Source of the DNA: Inhella proteolytica
GTDB taxonomy: Bacteria; Pseudomonadota; Gammaproteobacteria; Burkholderiales; Burkholderiaceae_C
DNA: 64,000 bases
Reading direction: 5' to 3'
Assembly: GCF_016093275.1 (NCBI RefSeq)
Contig: NZ_JAEDAK010000008.1
Coordinates: 185,685 to 249,684, forward strand
The notes beneath the pieces are model-generated. The model saw nothing but the letters and a program-made list of their open reading frames with translations, had not been told where the DNA came from and did not search any database. Positions within the stretch are counted from its first letter, which is position 1. The number at the start of each line of letters is the position of its first letter. This document shows, in pieces, positions 17,630 through 27,010 of this stretch. The translations under genes were made by a program, and so were the position numbers.

Positions 17630-19824
17630 CAGAACTTGTGCTCCCAGTTGAGCGCGTACCAGGTGTTGGGCCGGCGCTCGCTCCAGTTGTAGTCGCCGCC
17701 GCGGATCAGCGTGTTGCTGGTGCCCGCCGTCGGCGCCAGGTTCTGGATGGCGAAGCGCAGACTGTCCGTCTTGCTCAGGTTCCAGAGGATGAAGGCATCG
17801 ATGGTGCGCGCGCGGCCGGTTTCCAGGCGCGTGAGCTCGGTCTGCTGCACCTCGTAGCTGGGCGTGAAGGCCAGGCTCGCACCCATGCTGACGGGCAGGG
17901 ATTTGAGGCGGTAATCCACCCCCAGGTTCAGCGACCAGGGCTGCTGCTGCTCCAGGCGGTTGTCCGGACCCGGCACGTCCTTGACCTTGGAGTCGTAGAA
18001 AGACAGCGCGGCGCGCAGGTTCAGGGCCGTGGTGGGCGCGAACCAGCCGGGCATCAGCTCGGCGGCGCGGCCCTTGATCTCCAGCTCCAGGCCCGAGGTG
18101 TTGGCGCGGCTCAGGTTGATCGGCTTGGCCACCCAGCGCGGCACGGCCGCCCAGGGCACGGATTCCTGCACCAGGCTGTTGCGGATCAGGCCCGTGATGC
18201 GGCGGTGGAACACGCCCACCGACACCAGGCCACCGCCGCTCAGGTACTTCTCGAAGGCGATGTCCAGCCCGGTGGCCAGTTCGGGCTTGAGTGCGGCATT
18301 GCCAACCCGATCCGGCGCGGTTTCGGTGTTGCCGCCGCTGGTCGGGTACTCGGTATTGATGGTCGGGCGGGCGATCAGCTGCTGCACATCGGGCGCCTTG
18401 TAGCTGCGCGTCAGGCTCATGCGCAGCAGGTCGCGGGCGGCCGGGTCGAACTTGTAGTTCAGGTGCAGCAGCGGCGTGGTGACCGAGCTGGTGTTGCGGA
18501 ACTCGCTGCCCGCGCCTTCACTGGTGGTGCGGATGCGCTCGTGGCGCAGGCCCAGGTAGCCGGACCACTGCTTGTTGATCTCCCAGTCGTCCTGGGCATA
18601 GACCGCGCTGCGGTTGATGGTGGCGTCGAAGGGCTGGCCCTCGATGCCGGGCAACAGCTCGGCTCCGTTCTGCACGGTGCGGCGCTGCTCGTCGCGGCTG
18701 CGGCGTTCCAGCTCGCCGCCCACCGTCAGGCTGTGCGCCTCGCCCAGAAAGCGCGAGTACTTGCCGCTCAGGGTGGCGCCGCGGTTCTTGCCCTCGCCGG
18801 TGGTGCGGCGGTCCATGGTCTGCACGCCTGCGGCGTTGCGGCCCAGGAAGCGGGTGTCGAACTCGGCCCCGCCATTGCCCACGGTGCTGCGCAGCTCGAT
18901 GCGCTGGTCGTCCTCAAAGCGCTTGTTGTATTGCAGGCTCAGGCGCGCGGCCTGAAAGTTGCCGCGGTTGCTGAACTGGTCGTCCACGCTGGTGGGCGCC
19001 GCGCCCTGCAGCACCGTGGTGTCGGTGTGGCCCAGGTTGCGGAAGTTGTTGCGCACCGCAAAGCCCTGCAGGCTGAGGGTTTCGTCCTCGCCCAGCTTCC
19101 AGTTGACGCGCGGCGCGACGTTGAAGCCATGTCCGTAGGGCAGATCCCAGCCCTCGGTGGCCAGGCGCTGGGGCCGGCCCTGGGCGTCGCGCCCGAGGCG
19201 CTCGCCCTCGGTCTCGTTCAGCAGGCGCCAGGAGAAGAAGGAGATCGGCAGCACGGCCGCCATGCCGCCGGCCACGCGGTCGCCGTAGGTGAAGCTGCCG
19301 TTCACCACGGGCTTGTCGTGGTTGTAGGCCAGCCCCAGGCGCAGATCCTTCTGCACCACGCGTGGCGCGTCCTTGAGGATGATGTTGATGCTGCCGGCAA
19401 TCGCCTGCGCGCTCTGGTCGGCCGTCGGGGCCTTGCTGACCTCGATGCGTTCGACCTGGGCCGGGTTCAGCTGCTCCACCGAGAAGCCCGGGGGCGCGGG
19501 CTCGCCGTTCACCAGGATCTGCGTGAAGGCCCCACCCAGGCCGCGCATGCGCAGCTGGCCGCCCTGCATGTTCACGCCGGGCAGGCGCTTGAGCACATCG
19601 CTGAGCTGGGTGTCACCGTACTTATCCAGCTCGTCGCGCCCATAGATCTGCTTGGCCACGGGCTGGCGACGGCGCAAATCGGTGTCGGTGTTCTGGCGCC
19701 GCACCTCTACACGGTCCAGCTGCTGGGGGCTGGCGCGGTTGTCGTCGGCGCCCACTTCCTGCTGGGCGTGGGCGGTCTGGGCGGCCAGCATGGCGGCCGC
19801 CAGGGCGATGGGCTTCAAGTTCAT
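17629..19824 (-). CDS. TonB-dependent outer-membrane receptor
   Basis: This 731-aa protein starts at ATG 19824, which gives a clean Sec signal peptide (MNLKPIALAAAMLAAQTAHA). A TonB-box region and a plug domain follow (about residues 40-180, with LSDVLKRLPGVNMQGGQLRM and VERIEVSKAPTADQ). A ~550-residue beta-barrel follows and ends in the aromatic C-terminal signature WEHKF expected for insertion into the outer membrane. It would import a large or scarce ligand using TonB energy. No siderophore gene is nearby. Its partners are the patatin-like lipase translated next and tex upstream (25-bp gap), so the ligand cannot be named. Confidence 0.92.
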   Translation of the reverse strand: MNLKPIALAAAMLAAQTAHAQQEVGADDNRASPQQLDRVEVRRQNTDTDLRRRQPVAKQIYGRDELDKYGDTQLSDVLKRLPGVNMQGGQLRMRGLGGAFTQILVNGEPAPPGFSVEQLNPAQVERIEVSKAPTADQSAQAIAGSINIILKDAPRVVQKDLRLGLAYNHDKPVVNGSFTYGDRVAGGMAAVLPISFFSWRLLNETEGERLGRDAQGRPQRLATEGWDLPYGHGFNVAPRVNWKLGEDETLSLQGFAVRNNFRNLGHTDTTVLQGAAPTSVDDQFSNRGNFQAARLSLQYNKRFEDDQRIELRSTVGNGGAEFDTRFLGRNAAGVQTMDRRTTGEGKNRGATLSGKYSRFLGEAHSLTVGGELERRSRDEQRRTVQNGAELLPGIEGQPFDATINRSAVYAQDDWEINKQWSGYLGLRHERIRTTSEGAGSEFRNTSSVTTPLLHLNYKFDPAARDLLRMSLTRSYKAPDVQQLIARPTINTEYPTSGGNTETAPDRVGNAALKPELATGLDIAFEKYLSGGGLVSVGVFHRRITGLIRNSLVQESVPWAAVPRWVAKPINLSRANTSGLELEIKGRAAELMPGWFAPTTALNLRAALSFYDSKVKDVPGPDNRLEQQQPWSLNLGVDYRLKSLPVSMGASLAFTPSYEVQQTELTRLETGRARTIDAFILWNLSKTDSLRFAIQNLAPTAGTSNTLIRGGDYNWSERRPNTWYALNWEHKF

Positions 19825-19849
19825 GGGGGAGGCTTTCGGCGCGCCGGGT

Positions 19850-22174
19850 TCAGCGCTTGGAGGTTTGCGCTTTTGCAAACGCAGCGGCGAAAGCATTGCC
19901 CATCGGCGCGTTCTTGGCGTTCGTCATGCCCGCACTCGGGGTGCGTGGCCCAGGGCGCTCGCCCTGCGGAGCGCGGCGCTCGGGCTGGGCGTCCATCTTC
20001 ATCGTGAGCGAGATGCGCTGGCGCTGCAGGTCCACCTCCAGCACCTTGACGCGCACGATGTCGCCGGTCTTGACCACTTCGCGGGCATCGTTGACGAACT
20101 TGTTGCTCAGCTGGCTCACATGGATCAGCCCGTCCTGGTGCACGCCCAGGTCCACGAAGGCGCCGAACTGCGCGACGTTGCTGACCGTGCCCTCCAGCAC
20201 CATGCCGGGCTGCAGGTCCTTGATGTCCTCGACGCCGTCGTTGAAGCGCGCCACCTTGAAATCGGGGCGCGGGTCGCGACCGGGCTTTTCCAGCTCGGCC
20301 AGCACGTCCTTGACGGTGATGGCGCCGAACTTCTCATCGGCCAGGGCCTCGGGCTTGACCTTGCGCAGCACATCGCTGCGGCCCATCACGTCCTGGATGG
20401 GGAGCTTGAGCTGATCAAGCAGGCGCTGCACCACCGGGTAGGTCTCGGGGTGCACGCCGCTCTGGTCGAGCGGGTTGTCGCCCTCGCGGATGCGCAGGAA
20501 GCCGGCCGCCAGTTCGAAGGTCTTGGGGCCCAGGCCCGTCACGTCCAGCAGGGCCTTGCGGTTCTTGAACGGGCCCTGGGCATCGCGGTGGCGCACGATG
20601 GCGCCGGCCAGGCTCTGCGTCAGGCCCGAGACCCGCGCCAGCAGCGGCGCCGAGGCCAGGTTCAGGTCCACGCCCACACCGTTCACGCAGTCTTCCACCA
20701 CCGCGTCCAGGCTGCGCGCCAGCTCGCTCTGGTTCACATCGTGCTGGTACTGGCCCACGCCGATGCTCTTGGGGTCGATCTTGACCAGTTCCGCCAGCGG
20801 GTCCTGCAGGCGGCGGGCGATGGACACCGCGCCGCGCAGGCTCACGTCCAGCTCGGGCAGTTCCTTGCTCGCCACTTCCGAGGCCGAGTAGACCGAGGCG
20901 CCGGCCTCGCTCACCACCACCTTCTGGATCGCCACGCCGGGCGCCAGGCTTTGCAGACGCTTGATCAGGTCGGCAGCGAGCTTGTCGGTCTCGCGGCTGG
21001 CGGTGCCGTTGCCGATGGCGATCAGGTTCACGCCATGCGCGGCGCAGAGCTTGGCCAGGGTGTGCAGGCTGCCCTCCCAGTCGCGCCGCGGCTCGTGCGG
21101 GTAAACGGTGGAGGTGTCCAGCACCTTGCCGGTCTCGCCCACCACCGCCACCTTGACGCCGGTGCGGATGCCCGGGTCCAGGCCCATCACCACCTTGCGG
21201 CCGGCCGGTGCGGCCAGCAGCAGGTCGCGCAGGTTCTCGGCAAACACCTTGATGGCGGTGGCCTCGGCGGCCTCGCGCAGGCGGGTGAAGAGATCGCGCT
21301 CCAGGCTCATGCTGAGCTTGACCTTCCAGGTCCAGGCCACAGTCTTCTTGATCAGCGCGTCGCCGGGACGGTTCTCGTTGGACCAGTTCAGATGGCGGGC
21401 AATGCGCATCTCGGCCAGCGTGGGCTTGCCGGGCAGCACTTCTTCGTCCACCACCAGCTTGGCATCCAGGTAGCCCGCCGTGCGGCCGCGGAACACCGCC
21501 AGCGCGCGGTGGCTGGGCACCTTGGCGATCGGTTCGTCGTAGTCGAAGTAGTCGCGGAACTTGGCGACCTCGGCGTCGTTCTCGTTCGCGCCTTCCACGC
21601 GCTTGCTTTGGAACAGGCCTTCGGCCCAGAGCCAGTCGCGCAGCTTGCCCACCAGGGCGGCATCCTCGGCCCACTGCTCGCTGAGCAGGTCGCGCACGCC
21701 GTCCAGCACCGCCAGGGCATCGGCAAAGCCGGCCTCGGCATTGATGAAGCCGGCGGCCTCGCCCATCGGGTCCAGGCCGGGGTCGGCAAACAGCTTCTCA
21801 GCCAAGGGCGCCAGGCCGGCCTCGCGGGCAATCTGGCCCTTGGTGCGCCGCTTGGGCTTGTAGGGCGCGTACAAGTCTTCCAGCAGCTGCTTGGTGTCGG
21901 CGGCCTCAAGGGCGGCGCGCAGCTCCGGCGTCAGCTTGCCCTGCTCCTCCACGCTCTTGATGACGGCCGCGCGGCGGTCCTCCAGCTCGCGCAGGTAGCC
22001 CAGCCGGGCCTCCAGCTCACGCAGCTGGATGTCATCGAGGCCGTCGGTGGCCTCCTTGCGGTAACGCGCAATGAAGGGCACCGTGGCCCCGCCGTCCAGC
22101 AGGTCCACCGCGGCCTGCACCTGGGCCGGCCGAACCTTCAGTTCGGCGGCAATCTGGGAAAGGATTCGATCCAC
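19850..22174 (-). CDS. tex: Tex family RNA-binding transcription accessory protein
   Basis: Tex is a conserved cytosolic nucleic-acid binding protein affecting transcription and stress tolerance. The GTG at 22174 ([12 protein letters not shown]) gives 774 aa, matching E. coli YhgF/Tex (773) and the normal distance to the first conserved block; a TTG at 22237 is the alternative. Visible in order: the N-terminal helical region with [13 protein letters not shown], the RuvX/YqgF-like domain around [16 protein letters not shown] (near residue 330), helix-hairpin-helix motifs in the [19 protein letters not shown] region, and a C-terminal S1 RNA-binding domain ([20 protein letters not shown]). The tail is Ala/Lys-rich. 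A hairpin lies just before the start. Confidence 0.95.
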   Translation of the reverse strand: MDRILSQIAAELKVRPAQVQAAVDLLDGGATVPFIARYRKEATDGLDDIQLRELEARLGYLRELEDRRAAVIKSVEEQGKLTPELRAALEAADTKQLLEDLYAPYKPKRRTKGQIAREAGLAPLAEKLFADPGLDPMGEAAGFINAEAGFADALAVLDGVRDLLSEQWAEDAALVGKLRDWLWAEGLFQSKRVEGANENDAEVAKFRDYFDYDEPIAKVPSHRALAVFRGRTAGYLDAKLVVDEEVLPGKPTLAEMRIARHLNWSNENRPGDALIKKTVAWTWKVKLSMSLERDLFTRLREAAEATAIKVFAENLRDLLLAAPAGRKVVMGLDPGIRTGVKVAVVGETGKVLDTSTVYPHEPRRDWEGSLHTLAKLCAAHGVNLIAIGNGTASRETDKLAADLIKRLQSLAPGVAIQKVVVSEAGASVYSASEVASKELPELDVSLRGAVSIARRLQDPLAELVKIDPKSIGVGQYQHDVNQSELARSLDAVVEDCVNGVGVDLNLASAPLLARVSGLTQSLAGAIVRHRDAQGPFKNRKALLDVTGLGPKTFELAAGFLRIREGDNPLDQSGVHPETYPVVQRLLDQLKLPIQDVMGRSDVLRKVKPEALADEKFGAITVKDVLAELEKPGRDPRPDFKVARFNDGVEDIKDLQPGMVLEGTVSNVAQFGAFVDLGVHQDGLIHVSQLSNKFVNDAREVVKTGDIVRVKVLEVDLQRQRISLTMKMDAQPERRAPQGERPGPRTPSAGMTNAKNAPMGNAFAAAFAKAQTSKR

Positions 22175-22183
22175 AAACAACAA

Positions 22184-22203
22184 GGGCGCCTGAGGAGGCG
22201 CCC
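22184..22203 (-). other. Hairpin with T-rich tail just upstream of tex start
   Basis: GGGCGCCT and AGGCGCCC arms flank a four-base loop. On the minus strand TTGTTGTTT follows directly, then the GTG start of tex. It looks like a weak intrinsic terminator or a structure that limits ribosome access. If the TTG at 22237 is the real start, it is simply coding sequence. Confidence 0.4.
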
Positions 22204-22292
22204 TGGGGCGTAACGCGAAGGGGGCGGATTCTGCCAAAGTCTGCCTTCACACCTCCTTCTCGGCGTCTTGGCCCAAAGACCGCCTCCTGAAC

Positions 22293-22697
22293 ATGACATC
22301 GATGACCTCCTACGTCTGCCATGGCTGCGGAAAATTGGTCCTCCCACCCTTAGCAAGTTGCCCATCATGCGGCGCGGCCAAATTTGGCTACGGCTGTGGG
22401 GACGAAGCTGCGCCTACCTCGACGCGCACCGAGCCCCAGGGGACTGCTTGGTTGAGGTGGCTGAGGTGGCTTGTTGCGGCCCCCTACTTCCTTTTCGCAG
22501 CTGGGCTGCTGCCAATGATTGGCGAGGCGCCTTTGCCCGTATTGGGCACAGTTGGAGGATTGATGCTCCCTCCGCTTTGGGTGCTTTTGGCAAAGAGGAA
22601 GTGGCACACGGTAATTGCCCTGGTTTTCGTCGGCTTTTTCGCTGCCTTCCTTTGGCTGGCGGCTCTCATCCTGAGTGCCGTGCCATTTTCAAGGTAG
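22293..22697 (+). CDS. Small membrane protein with N-terminal zinc ribbon
   Basis: This 134-aa protein has two Cys-x2-Cys knuckles in its first 30 residues (CHGCG and CPSCG), a zinc-ribbon pattern. Two to three hydrophobic segments follow (about residues 58-75, 80-100 and 105-130) that should span the inner membrane. The start could be ATG 22293 or the in-frame ATG 22302; no strong ribosome site is visible. The other plus-strand frame here (from 22268) lacks this domain logic. It is convergent with the SDR gene. I do not recognise a function. Confidence 0.6.
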   Translation: MTSMTSYVCHGCGKLVLPPLASCPSCGAAKFGYGCGDEAAPTSTRTEPQGTAWLRWLRWLVAAPYFLFAAGLLPMIGEAPLPVLGTVGGLMLPPLWVLLAKRKWHTVIALVFVGFFAAFLWLAALILSAVPFSR

Positions 22698-22740
22698 CCG
22701 CCCCCAAAGGAACCTGAGTAGCAAACCGGCTCGGCGCCGC

Positions 22741-23634
22741 TCAAGCCCGCCGCAGAGCTGTGCGTAGTTGCGCCCCCACCTCCGGCTTGTCCGCAAACGG
22801 ATCGGGCGGGTTGCGCCCGACCAGCAAGGCCTCTGCGCGCTCGCCCACCGGCCCCAGGGCCTGGGGGTGGCTGAAGAGCCAGAAGCGGCGCTCGCGCACG
22901 CCGTCCAGCACCAGCTTGGCCACATCGGCCGCGGTGAGCTTGCCGGACTCGACCGCCTTGTTGACCATGACCTGCGAGATGCGCTGGCTGGGCGTCGGGG
23001 CGGCCAGTTCGTCCTTGTCGCGGTTGCGGTGGCTCTGGTGGATGCCGGTGGGCACGAAGTAGGGGCAGAGCACCGAGCAGCTGACCTGGTCGCTGACCAG
23101 GGCCAGGTCCTGGTAGAGCGTCTCGCTCAAGGACACCACCGCATGCTTGGAGACGTTGTAGACGCCCAGATTCGGCGCATCCAGCATGCCGGCCATTGAG
23201 GCGGTGTTGACGATATGGCCCTGCCAGGTCGGGTCGGCCTGGGCGGCGGCCAGCATCAGCGGCGTGAACAGGCGCACGCCGTGCACCACGCCCATCAGGT
23301 TGACGCCCATCACCCAGTTCCAGTCGGCCACGCGGGCCTCCCAGATCAGGCCGCCAAAGCCAACGCCGGCGTTGTTGAAGACCAGGTGCGGCGCGCCGAA
23401 GCGGGCCTGCACGGCGGCGGCCAGGGTTTCCATCTCAGCGGCACTCGACACATCCACGCGCTGCGCCATCGGGTGGTGGGCGGCCAGTTCCTCGGCCACG
23501 CGGGCCAGGGCGTCGGCCTGCACGTCCACCAGCACCAGCTTCATGCCCTCGGCCGCGCACAAACGCGCCAGCTCCAGGCCGAAGCCCGAGCCCGCGCCGG
23601 TGATGACGGCCGTCTTGCCCTGCAATTCCTTCAT
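22741..23634 (-). CDS. Short-chain dehydrogenase/reductase
   Basis: This 297-aa NAD(P)-dependent oxidoreductase starts at ATG 23634 (MKELQGKTAVITG), overlapping the end of the elaA-like gene by four bases. The cofactor motif TGAGSGFG lies near residue 12 and NNAG near residue 91. The catalytic Ser and YxxxK are in NTASMAGM and YNVSKHAV. A DVQ after the second beta strand suggests NAD preference. Its length beyond the usual 250 residues comes from a C-terminal extension. It is the last gene of the acyl-CoA dehydrogenase/GNAT/SDR run, so the substrate may be a hydroxy-acyl or alcohol intermediate; this is inference. Confidence 0.9.
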   Translation of the reverse strand: MKELQGKTAVITGAGSGFGLELARLCAAEGMKLVLVDVQADALARVAEELAAHHPMAQRVDVSSAAEMETLAAAVQARFGAPHLVFNNAGVGFGGLIWEARVADWNWVMGVNLMGVVHGVRLFTPLMLAAAQADPTWQGHIVNTASMAGMLDAPNLGVYNVSKHAVVSLSETLYQDLALVSDQVSCSVLCPYFVPTGIHQSHRNRDKDELAAPTPSQRISQVMVNKAVESGKLTAADVAKLVLDGVRERRFWLFSHPQALGPVGERAEALLVGRNPPDPFADKPEVGAQLRTALRRA

Positions 23635-24089
23635 GGCGCTGCCTTTCGCTGCATTTCCTGATGGGGGATGTCGTCTTCCATGAACTCCGCGCCCACGGGC
23701 ACGAAGCCATGCGCGCCGTAATAGCGCTGCAGATGAGACTGGGCAAAGATGGTGATGCTCTGCCCGGGCCAGTGGCGCTCGCACTCGGTCAGGATGCGGC
23801 GCACCAGCTCATGGCCCAGGCCGGTGCCGCGCGCGGCCGGCGCGGTGAGCACGCGACCGAAGCAGACATCCGCTGTCTTCAGCCCGGGCGCGAACAGGCG
23901 CGCATAGGCCTGCAGGCGGCCGGCCTGCCAGGCCATCAGGTGCAGGGCCTGCGGGTCGGCGCCGTCCACGTCCAGGTAGAGGCAGCGCTGCTCGACGACG
24001 AAGACTTCGCAGCGCAAGCGCAGGGCCTCGTACAGCTCGGCGCCGCTGAGTTCGGCAAAGGGGCGGCAGGCCCAGGTCAGTTCGCTCAT
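23631..24089 (-). CDS. ElaA-like GNAT-family acetyltransferase
   Basis: This 152-aa protein matches ElaA throughout. LYEALRLRCEVFVVEQRCLYLDVDG is the start of the domain (in part: ALRLRCEVFVVEQ). The acetyl-CoA loop follows in RGTGLGHELVRRIL, then the C-terminal SHLQRYYGAHGFVPVG. It would transfer an acetyl group from acetyl-CoA to an unknown amine. It overlaps the stop of the acyl-CoA dehydrogenase and the start of the SDR by four bases each (ATGA), so the three are translationally coupled. Confidence 0.9.
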   Translation of the reverse strand: MSELTWACRPFAELSGAELYEALRLRCEVFVVEQRCLYLDVDGADPQALHLMAWQAGRLQAYARLFAPGLKTADVCFGRVLTAPAARGTGLGHELVRRILTECERHWPGQSITIFAQSHLQRYYGAHGFVPVGAEFMEDDIPHQEMQRKAAP

Positions 24090-25819
24090 AGGGTGTCGGG
24101 GTTCACGTCAGCCAGCAGGGCCTGGCGCGCCAGCACCGGCGCGAGCCAGGCCGCCACCAGCGGCAGTTCGTAGGCAAAGAAATACTGGCGCGCGGCGGCG
24201 CGGCCGGGGTCGGTGTCGCACAACCCCAGATCCAGCCAGATCCAGGCGATCACGGTGTGCCCGAAGGCCTGCAGATAGGGCGTGGCCTGCAACGCGGCCT
24301 GCGCCGGGTCGCCACTGGCCCAGGCGGCCTTGGTGGCCTTGCCTACCAGGGCGAGTGCGGCGGCCAGCTGGTTGGCGGCCTCGGCCAGCTCAGGGCGCTG
24401 CAGTGCGGCTTCCACCGTGGTGTTGATGCGCGCGGCCAGCAGGCCCAGCGCCTGCGGCCGGCTGGCCTTGCGCAGCAGCAGGTCGAGTGCCTGGATGCCG
24501 TGCGTGCCCTCGTGGATCATGTTGAGGCGCTGGTCGCGCCAGTACTGCTCGAGCGGCCAGTCGCGCGTGTAGCCGGCGCCGCCCAGCACCTGGATGGCCA
24601 GGCTGTTGGCCTCCAGGCCCCATTGGCTGGGCCAGGACTTGGCGATGGGCGTGAGAAGCGCCAGCAGCTCCTGGCTGGCCTCGTCCTCGGCATCCACCAG
24701 CTGCGCGCAGTACAGGCACAGGGCCAGCGCCCCCTCTGCAATCGCCTTCTGCGCCAGCAGCATGCGGCGCACGTCGGGATGCTGGGCGATGGGCACCATC
24801 GGGCCTTCGCGCTGGCCCACCGGGCGGCCTTGCGTGCGTTCCTTGGCGTAAGCCAGGCTGGTTTCGAAGCCAGCGTAGGCCAGCAGCGCCGCACCCAGGC
24901 CTACGCCGATGCGCGCCTCGTTCATCATGTGGAACATGCAGGCCAGACCCTGGCCCTCGGCACCGACGCGGTAGCCCAAACAGTCGTCCGCCTCGCCGAA
25001 GTTCAGCAGGCCGTTGACGGTGCCGCGCCAGCCCAGCTTGTGGTTCAGGCCGGCCAGGGTCACGCCGTTGTGGCGACCGTCCTCGACGCGGAACTTGGGC
25101 ACGATGAACAGCGAGATCCCCGCGGAACCCGGCGGCAGCGCACCGTCGGCGCCGACCACCTTGGCCAGCACCAGGTGCACGATGTTCTCGCCCAGCTCGT
25201 GGTCGGCACCGGAAATCCAGGTCTTGCTGCCCTTCAGCCGGTAACGCGGGCCCAGCGGGTCGGCCTCGAAGTCGGCGCCGTCCGGCCGGGCACGCGTGGT
25301 CAGGTCGCCCAGCGAAGAACCCACCGCCGGCTCACTCAGGCACATGGTGCCGAACCAGCGCCCTTCCAGGCAGGGCTGGGCGAACACCTCGCGCTGGCGC
25401 GCGGTGCCATGGGCCAGCACCAGGTGCGCGTTGCCGCTGGTCAGCAGGCCGTAGCCCGCCACGCCCACGCTGGCCCGGCTGTAGAAGGCATTGGCGGCCA
25501 TGGCGACGGCGCAGGGCAGTTGCAGGCCACCCCATTCGGCATCGGCGGTGGCGGCCAGCAGGCCGCTGTCTCGGTACGCGCGCAAGGCCGTGGCGGTGCT
25601 GGCGGGCAGCTGCACACGGCCCTGGGCGTCCAGGCGCGGCTCTTCGGCATCGCAGGCGCGGTTGGCCGGCGCCACCTGCTCCCGCGCGCTGCGCTCAGCG
25701 GCGTCCAGCATGGCCTCGAACTGTTCGCGCGAATGCTCGGCAAAGCGCGGGCGTTCACACAAGGTCTGCACCTGCAGCCAATCGAACAACAGGAAGGCGA
25801 GGGTCTGGCGCAGGGTCAC
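24086..25819 (-). CDS. Acyl-CoA dehydrogenase (long DmdC-like form)
   Basis: This 577-aa flavoprotein introduces the alpha-beta double bond in acyl-CoA thioesters and passes electrons to ETF. GTG 25819 is preferred because GGAG lies nine bases upstream; the open frame goes 14 codons further. The order is an N-terminal helical domain, the middle beta domain (GTMCLSEPAVGSSLGDLTT and LKGSKTWISGADHEL), the C-terminal helical domain with EARIGVGLGAALLAY and IQVLGGAGYTRDWPLEQYWR, and an extra helical C-terminal module. The extended length matches the DmdC-type subfamily rather than the 380-aa classical enzymes. The preferred chain length is not evident. Confidence 0.92.
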   Translation of the reverse strand: MTLRQTLAFLLFDWLQVQTLCERPRFAEHSREQFEAMLDAAERSAREQVAPANRACDAEEPRLDAQGRVQLPASTATALRAYRDSGLLAATADAEWGGLQLPCAVAMAANAFYSRASVGVAGYGLLTSGNAHLVLAHGTARQREVFAQPCLEGRWFGTMCLSEPAVGSSLGDLTTRARPDGADFEADPLGPRYRLKGSKTWISGADHELGENIVHLVLAKVVGADGALPPGSAGISLFIVPKFRVEDGRHNGVTLAGLNHKLGWRGTVNGLLNFGEADDCLGYRVGAEGQGLACMFHMMNEARIGVGLGAALLAYAGFETSLAYAKERTQGRPVGQREGPMVPIAQHPDVRRMLLAQKAIAEGALALCLYCAQLVDAEDEASQELLALLTPIAKSWPSQWGLEANSLAIQVLGGAGYTRDWPLEQYWRDQRLNMIHEGTHGIQALDLLLRKASRPQALGLLAARINTTVEAALQRPELAEAANQLAAALALVGKATKAAWASGDPAQAALQATPYLQAFGHTVIAWIWLDLGLCDTDPGRAAARQYFFAYELPLVAAWLAPVLARQALLADVNPDTL

Positions 25820-25897
25820 GGCGGCGGCTCCAGGGGCAGGCAGGGCGGGCGATCCTCGCACGCCCTGCGCGGGCGGCCGCCGGGGGTCAGCGCAAGC

Positions 25898-26980
25898 TCA
25901 GCGGGTGCGGAAGCGCTGCACCAGTTCGTTCAAGCGCTGGGCCTGGGCCTTGAGGCTTTCGGCTGCCGCGGCGCCCTCTTCCACCAGGGCGGCGTTCTGC
26001 TGCATCGACTGGTCCAGGCGGTCCACCGAATCGGCGATCTCCTGCAGCCCGTTGCTTTGCGTGCGCGCCATGGCGGTGGAGTCGGCAATCAGCGCGGCCA
26101 CGCGTTCCACCGCGCCCACCACCTCCTGCATGCGCGCGCCGGTGTCGTTCACCAACTGCGAGCCCTGCTCGACCTGTTCGACCGAGCTGGTGATCAGGCT
26201 CTTGATCTCCTTGGCGGCATCGGCGCTGCGGCCGGCCAGCGAGCGCACCTCGCCCGCCACCACCGCAAAGCCGCGGCCCATCTCGCCGGCCCGCGCCGCT
26301 TCCACGGCGGCGTTCAGGGCCAGGATGTTGGTCTGGAAGGCGATGCCGTCGATGACGCCAATGATGTCGGCGATCTTGCGGCTGCTGTGGCTGACCTGAC
26401 CCATCACCTCCACCGCGCGGCCCACCACGGCGCCGCTGTCCTTGGCCAGGCGGGCGGTGTTCTGGGCCAGGCCGCTGGCCTCGCCCATGGCTTCGGAGCT
26501 GTGCTGGGCGGCTTCCGTCATGCTGCGCAGCGAGTGGGCGCAGGCCTGCAGGTCGGCGCTGCCCTGTTCGGTGCGCTGGCTCAGATCCAGGTTGCCCGCA
26601 GCAATCTCGCTGGCCGCGGTGGACACCTGCTCGGAGCCGTCCTTCAGCGTGCCCATCATGTCGCGCAGGTTTTCCTGCAGCTGCTGCATCACCTGCAGGC
26701 CCTCGCGCGCCGTGTGGCTGCCGGTGATGGGCACGTCCTCGCGCAAATCGCCATCGGACATGCGCTGGGCGCCCTGCATCAGGCGCACCACGAACTGGCC
26801 GGTCTGCGCGGCACTGTCCAGGTAGAGCCAGAGGATCAGGCCGCCGATCAGCAGGCTGCCGATGATCAGCGTGCCCGCGCTCCAGCCGGCCAGCACGCCG
26901 GTGATCACATAGGCCTGCAGGGCCAGGCTGAGACCGACATTGATGACGACGCGCTGCTTGATGGTGAGGTTGGCGAGCAT
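25898..26980 (-). CDS. Methyl-accepting chemotaxis protein without periplasmic sensor
   Basis: This 360-aa chemoreceptor has two hydrophobic segments almost back to back (about residues 12-30 and 36-55). A HAMP-like stretch and a complete cytoplasmic signalling domain follow, with the hairpin tip [18 protein letters not shown] near residue 212. With hardly any periplasmic loop it cannot bind an outside ligand in the usual way and may sense membrane or redox state. The methylation helices carry Gln/Glu pairs. It lies 30 bases after the FadB-like gene on the same strand, inside a fatty-acid catabolism block. Confidence 0.93.
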   Translation of the reverse strand: MLANLTIKQRVVINVGLSLALQAYVITGVLAGWSAGTLIIGSLLIGGLILWLYLDSAAQTGQFVVRLMQGAQRMSDGDLREDVPITGSHTAREGLQVMQQLQENLRDMMGTLKDGSEQVSTAASEIAAGNLDLSQRTEQGSADLQACAHSLRSMTEAAQHSSEAMGEASGLAQNTARLAKDSGAVVGRAVEVMGQVSHSSRKIADIIGVIDGIAFQTNILALNAAVEAARAGEMGRGFAVVAGEVRSLAGRSADAAKEIKSLITSSVEQVEQGSQLVNDTGARMQEVVGAVERVAALIADSTAMARTQSNGLQEIADSVDRLDQSMQQNAALVEEGAAAAESLKAQAQRLNELVQRFRTR

Positions 26981-27010
26981 GGAGTGGGATCGGTTGACTT
27001 ACGGGAAGGG

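Noticed and set aside
14222..17692. A 1156-codon plus-strand open frame over thrS and the patatin gene
   Set aside because: Low-complexity composition and full overlap with conserved genes on the other strand; no family resemblance.
19652..22213. Long plus-strand frame over tex
   Set aside because: Antisense shadow of tex with no recognisable domain.
22268..22717. Alternative 149-codon frame over the zinc-ribbon membrane gene
   Set aside because: It lacks the cysteine pairs and membrane segments seen in the chosen frame.
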